The translations under genes and the position numbers were made by a program. Below the pieces are notes generated by a model. That model worked only from the letters and a program-made list of their open reading frames with translations, ran no database searches and was not told the origin of the DNA. From positions 281,501 to 345,500 of the forward strand of contig JACVVK020000088.1 of NCBI GenBank assembly GCA_018292915.2: DNA of 64,000 bases, in the 5' to 3' direction. The stretch comes from Batillaria attramentaria (taxonomy: Eukaryota; Mollusca; Gastropoda; Batillariidae). Positions 39,101 to 45,100 of the stretch are shown here, piece by piece; the stretch's first letter is position 1; each line of letters opens with the position of its first letter.

Positions 39101-42100
39101 TTGTTTCTCCAAATTTCATGTCATTTTGTCTGTTTTGTTGTTATTGTTGCCGGATCTCCCCTCTCCAAGTCCTATCAATGACACTAGATCCGCTACGACC
39201 TCGACCGATTAGCCACATGACTGGGTGGGTGAGTGGGTGGGTGGGGGGGGGGAGAGAGAGATGACCTGATTTTCCGTGAACTAAACATTTGACGTCAGCC
39301 TCTAGCACTGAGATCGTCTGAGGATGCTTTTTCATGTCTTGCGATTTCCCTGTTGGCTTTGTAATTTCCCCGACTGAATTATTTTCCACATGAGATCTGG
39401 AAGATCTAGAGGTGGTGAAATGTTGGAGGCAGTGACGATACTTGCAGATTTTGTCTGTGTACCAAACATTTGACGTCAGCCCTCGCGCTGCTGAATTAAT
39501 GGCTGAATTAATGTACTGTATGTATATTAAAACCTGGCAGATCTAGAGAGCTGGTGAAACGTGGACTTGAATGCCTTGGATTGTACTTACAAAATTGGAA
39601 CTTCTTTGCGCTTCTCGCAGAAACTTGGGAAAAAAATGTTTAGGCAAAAAAGTAATAATAATTGTTGTTGGCTAAATAAAATAGGGTAGGTAGGTAGGTT
39701 TTTTTTTCTTTTTGTTTTACCCCCCCCCCCCCCCCCACATATATATAATCCAAGAACAAAGAAACAGGGTATTAATAAGAAATGATGCTCTGTGAAACTG
39801 TATTTAATATTATAACACACTATCTTACCATATTTCGTTCTAATCTTGGGTCCGCGATGGCGCACAACTTCCCTGACAACAGGCACATGAAAACCTGGTC
39901 GTGCTTGTATTTTTTTTTTCCAGCAGCCCCCCCCCCCCCATTTTTTTTTTTTTTTTTTGGGGGGCTTACCTAAAAACTCTGTTATTCAGATTCAGTTATT
40001 GATCTGATCCTACTACAGTATTACTTTAGCAAAGTTTTTTATTTATAAATTTTTATGTAAACTGCAAAAGACATTACCCTGTCTCGACATGTTTATGCCT
40101 GTATTAAGAAGATACAACATAGAGAAAAAAGCGGCTTCTCGATTATCAAAACTACCAGAATTTAACCAGAAATGGATGCCCTACCAACCTCTTGTAACAT
40201 AAATACAACTGAATCTGATAGTTGTACTTTCTCATTTTTTTTGTAATTGATTCTAGAGCTACATTTCTTACATGCTTGCTCTAACGGCCTTATGTTATAC
40301 ATATATACGTATACATACGTGTATGTGTGTATGTTCCTTTACATGTATGTGTGATGTCATCTATTTTTATGTGTACTAATGTGTGTATCTATACATGTGT
40401 ACCAATCCCCCCCCCCCCCACTCTCTCTCCACTTTCTTATATATATTGAGTTCATCTCGCCCAATTTGTCTTTATAAATACATGTTTGCTTTTGCCAGTG
40501 GTCGAATGCACAACTGCATCTGAAATCGGAATCCCCCCCCCCCCCCCCCCCCCCATAAAAAAACGGACGATTTTCTGCCAAATCGGAAATCAGGGTTTGT
40601 GTGAAATTTGAAATCGGAAATCCGATCTGAATCGGAACTCTGGCACCCCTGTGCATGAAACCTTATGTACACATGTAAAAAAAATGAATAAAAAAAACAC
40701 AAAAAACTGTTATTCTTAATACTAAAGCTATAATAGTGCAGTAGTTCCTGTCATGTGCAGTTGTCAAACGTGACAAAAGTGCCATGCCGAGACGATGAGT
40801 AATCTGAAGGAGTCTTTTCATAGGCCTTATATAATTATATATATCAAACCACCCCTACCTCGGAAATATTTGTTTACATGAAATCTGTCAGAGCTACAGA
40901 GCTGTACTACGAATACAGTCAGTGTGGATGAACTTCAAAAGAACTTCAAAATAAAGGAAATTGAAAATTTTTTTCATAAAAATATGTCACATGACCGATT
41001 TTTTAAAATGGGCATTAACTCTTCTAAAAATTTGGCAAGTGAAAAATCGTGAAACCTACCTCTGGAGCACAAGACTGCCCATTTTACCTCAAAGTAAAAA
41101 GCTCTCCGACGAGGTGGTTTAGGAGATAGCCATCATTACATCCGTCCACACACACACGTCCCACAACTCTCGCCAAAAAGAACGCAGCAGCATAGTGTGC
41201 ACGTAAGGTGTCTATGACGCAGATTTCGTTACGTCACTGTGTGCGCGAACGAATGTATTGTGTGGAGAAACGTCACAGTCTTGTTTTGTATTGATCACTG
41301 AAACTTGCTGCTGTGCGCAGCGAAATCTGAAATCTGCCCCATCCCATGAAGTTAATTGTTTCTCCATAGAGAAACAACTTAAAAACTGTGCAAATCTCAG
41401 TCTCGACTACGAATATATGGCAGGAGGGAAATACCACACTGCTATGCCGGGAAATCTTGGAAAACATCACTTCAAATGTACCAGTGATGATGTTACATGT
41501 AGGTGAAAATACTGAGTCTGTCACGATCTATCTATACTCAGCGGTAGAAATGATCCAGGATGAAAAAAGAGGAAAATTTAGAGAGGAGTGGCAAAGCCAC
41601 GACTGCGTAGCGCCGAAGGCGCCCTACCTAGGGGGGTCCGGGGGCATCCCCCCCCCCCTTCCCCGGGAAAATTTTTAAAATCTAGATTAAAATCTGTGCA
41701 ATCTGGTGCATTCTGATTAAATTAAAATCTGTGCAATCTGGTGCATTCTGACCAATTGCGCACAATCTGGGATGAAAAAATTCAGAAAAGATTGCTACTT
41801 TTTTGTTTTATCATACCACCAAACAACTTTGTTTTTGTGGTCTTCATTCAACTTCACACAACCCTTGAAAGAGCATGTTCCCCACAATGACAATGCTTGA
41901 GGTCACTCATGCATCATTCAGCCTACTCTCAACTTCAGATAAGCTTAAGCCATGACACTGATTTTCATATAATCTGAAACAGATTTTTGTTCCCGTAGAG
42001 CCTCACTTGGCAGTTGAGTTGGTTGCCAAAGTCACAGACACTCACGGTGGTGTCCGGACCACTCCTGGGAGCGCATGTCAACTGTAGAGATCATGGCATA

Positions 42101-45100
42101 ATTGGTACATGCATAAATGTGACTCAGTAGCAGAGTCTGGTGTTCCTGTGGAGTCTTTTTGTAATCAAGATTGTGCGGCTTTACCTAAATTTGCGCGACG
42201 GATAACGTGTCCAAACGACGTACACTGGCATCCCGGCGTTGCCGGTTTGCTGTCAAATCACCCAGTTTAGTCCGGTTGAATCCCAGCGGCATCACAGTCT
42301 CTCCCTTTCTCTCACCGTAGTGACACACGTGTCCAAACGACGTACACAGACATCCCGGCGTTGCCGATTTGCTAAGTGTCAAAACGCTGAGCTTAGTCCG
42401 GCTGAATTCGCAGTTTCCGTTTTCTTTATTGTCAAACACGAAAACAAGGGGGATTAGTAACCACACCATACCTATCAAATATCCGCCTTATTCGCGCACA
42501 CACACTGGCAAACAACGAAACACGTTCACACGCACCGACATACGCGTGATAGGGTGTCTTGTGAAAACAATGAAAACAATGCTTAGAACTCTCTTCAAAT
42601 TTTGTTCCTCCCAGTCCGAGACGATTGATATTATATGAGTTTGATGGCTCTCTATACAGTTACAGTGGGGAAAAAAAGGTTAATCGTACTGAGTTGAAGT
42701 TTAAGATGGTTGTGGCTTTTCCATCTTCCTTCCACAAGTTCTACTGTTGCCCTTAGGCCCAAAGACACCTATGGGAAACACCAACAGGAAGCAGCTGGTG
42801 TGCAAGTAAGAATTTTCGCAGTGCGAACAATGATTTTCCCCCTTCTTCTTCCAACAACCACAGTCATCTATTTGTGGTGGGGGTGGGGGTTGGGTGTTCA
42901 AGAGGCGGAATAGTGTGGGGGGTCTGCTCTGTTCCACAGGCCCATGTTCCCGGCGTCTGGAACACAGACATACATGTATGCTCCCGGAGTGGGATACCAA
43001 CTGCTGACGTATCCGGACTCCCATGGTTTTTAACTCTCAGCAGTTCTTTCCCTTGAATTTCAATGACGATCACCCGTGATCGATGCCACTCTCTGGGGCA
43101 GTCTTTCAGTGGAAAGTACCTCTGTGCACAGTGGGGAAATGGCGCTCACTGCGCTACCGTGACGGGTCTAAATTGTCTCAGTGCTCTCAAACACAAGGTC
43201 GCGCACTATGTCATCCTTGACCAGCTTTGAACCCAGTGATGGCAGGCTGTCTTCAGAGTGAAAGTAGGCGTGTTTCTGAATCAGAGACATACATAACATG
43301 TCTCTGTCTGAATGGACAGATCTATATATTACATTCAGTCCTAGAGCACGGGTGTGTATGCTTTTGTAATCGTCTCTTATTCCACCACAAGGCAGGTACG
43401 TGATCGTCTCAGTGCACCATGCAATAATACTTGCCTGTAGAGTGCAGCACCCTTGCCTGTCAGAGTGCAACCCCCTTGCCGTTTACTCACATCCTGTTGG
43501 ATCAGTGTACCACGTAAACAGTGCCATCAAAGCGCAACAATAATTGTCAGCTGGCAAAGATTTTGCCCAAACCAAAAGTGGTCGGATATTCAAGACTTTG
43601 TTTCAAATCGAATCATATGACACACAAGTCCTCGCTTTTCTAAAAAAAAAATCGCCATTTTTGAAAATGGCGCTGGCTGTAAGCATTTTCACGCCCCGCC
43701 GAAAAGGGACTGCACTCTGGAGTCTAGATCGATGCCTACAAGGGCTGACTGATAGTAAAACAATTCCTTGTGAAAGTGTTTTCTTGCCTGTAGTTCATTA
43801 AAATAATGATGTTTATGATGTACAAGTGGGAAAAAATACAAGTTTGTGACGTAGAAAATTATTTAGAAGCACCACAAAGAGCTACACTGCAACAATCCCT
43901 TCATTCATCAGTTGGAAATTTGGAAAGTTTGTTTACTCTTCACTGACACCCGTTTTGCTTCCATTATGAGACTCGGATAGTGACATGTGACACACACTTG
44001 AGTTTTCAGGAAAAAAGGAACTGTCTCCTGGATTTCCATTCTAGAGACTGATGTGAACATATATATATATATATATACATGTGCTCTCACCTGTTCATAA
44101 ATACAGTGTGGTTTTGTCAGTGACAGCTGAGCCTGAAGTAAACAAAGGTCAATTGCCTCAACATTTCACTACATACGTATGGTGAAAAATTGTTTTATGG
44201 GGGTTTTAGTATGAATTCATTCAAGTGATCTTGTTTTGGACATTGGTGACAGGTGTTAATTATACTCTGTCAGTAACACCATCAATGTTGTATAAATGGG
44301 CCTAAATTTGGATATATATGCTGCAAAACAGGTTGCATTTTTTGGAAAAGTGCAGTTTAGCATGAACAACTTCATTAGTTCATATCATGGAATTGTTGTT
44401 CTCTGAGTTTTTGCATTTTTTGTGTTTTGTCTGGGAAAATCTAGTTTTAGCATCAAAGGTCGCCATGCTTATCTCAAGCATAAGTATGCCAAATCTTAAG
44501 TATCCTACGAAAGAGCAATCATTTTTGAGCTGATTGATATATATATATATATAATATGCAAAATGACCGGATTGGTAAACAATACAATGCATAAAGGTGA
44601 CCAAGAAAAATATAACCGAAAAACAAAAGTACCGCTGGAGGCAAGAACTGTTGAGAGTTAAGCCGACAGGTATTCACATAATTATTTAGAATGATGGACA
44701 ATGCTCCAGTCTAAAGCACATCCAGTACACCCTGTTCAAACCTACAGATTAGTTTTCCTAGCTTACCTCAGCGCAGATTGACGGTTTCGCGGCTTACTTG
44801 TTTAGATTTCCCGCGCTGTACAGTTAATGAAAATTTTCGGATGTGAAAAGCCAGGTCTTGTTAGCACCTCTAACTACATTAGTAACACGGTATTGCACAA
44901 TCTATTTTTATAGTCATCGGCACACTGATTTTGTCATTAGTGCAACGCCGGCACAATTCTTTATTAATAATAATATTGTAAGAAACTTACCAGCTTGCAT
45001 TTAAAGAGAAGGTAGCTTAATCCTTTACGTCTTTTTACCACACGAGCGACACGCTTCAAAATACCGAAGAGAACGTAACGTACTAAAGTTAACTTGTTAA

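Noticed and set aside
42185..42478. 97-codon frame with a donor-like end, considered as a FANCD2 N-terminal exon
   Set aside because: It consists of a 122-bp tandem duplication, does not resemble FANCD2, and exon 2 already supplies the needed phase and start.
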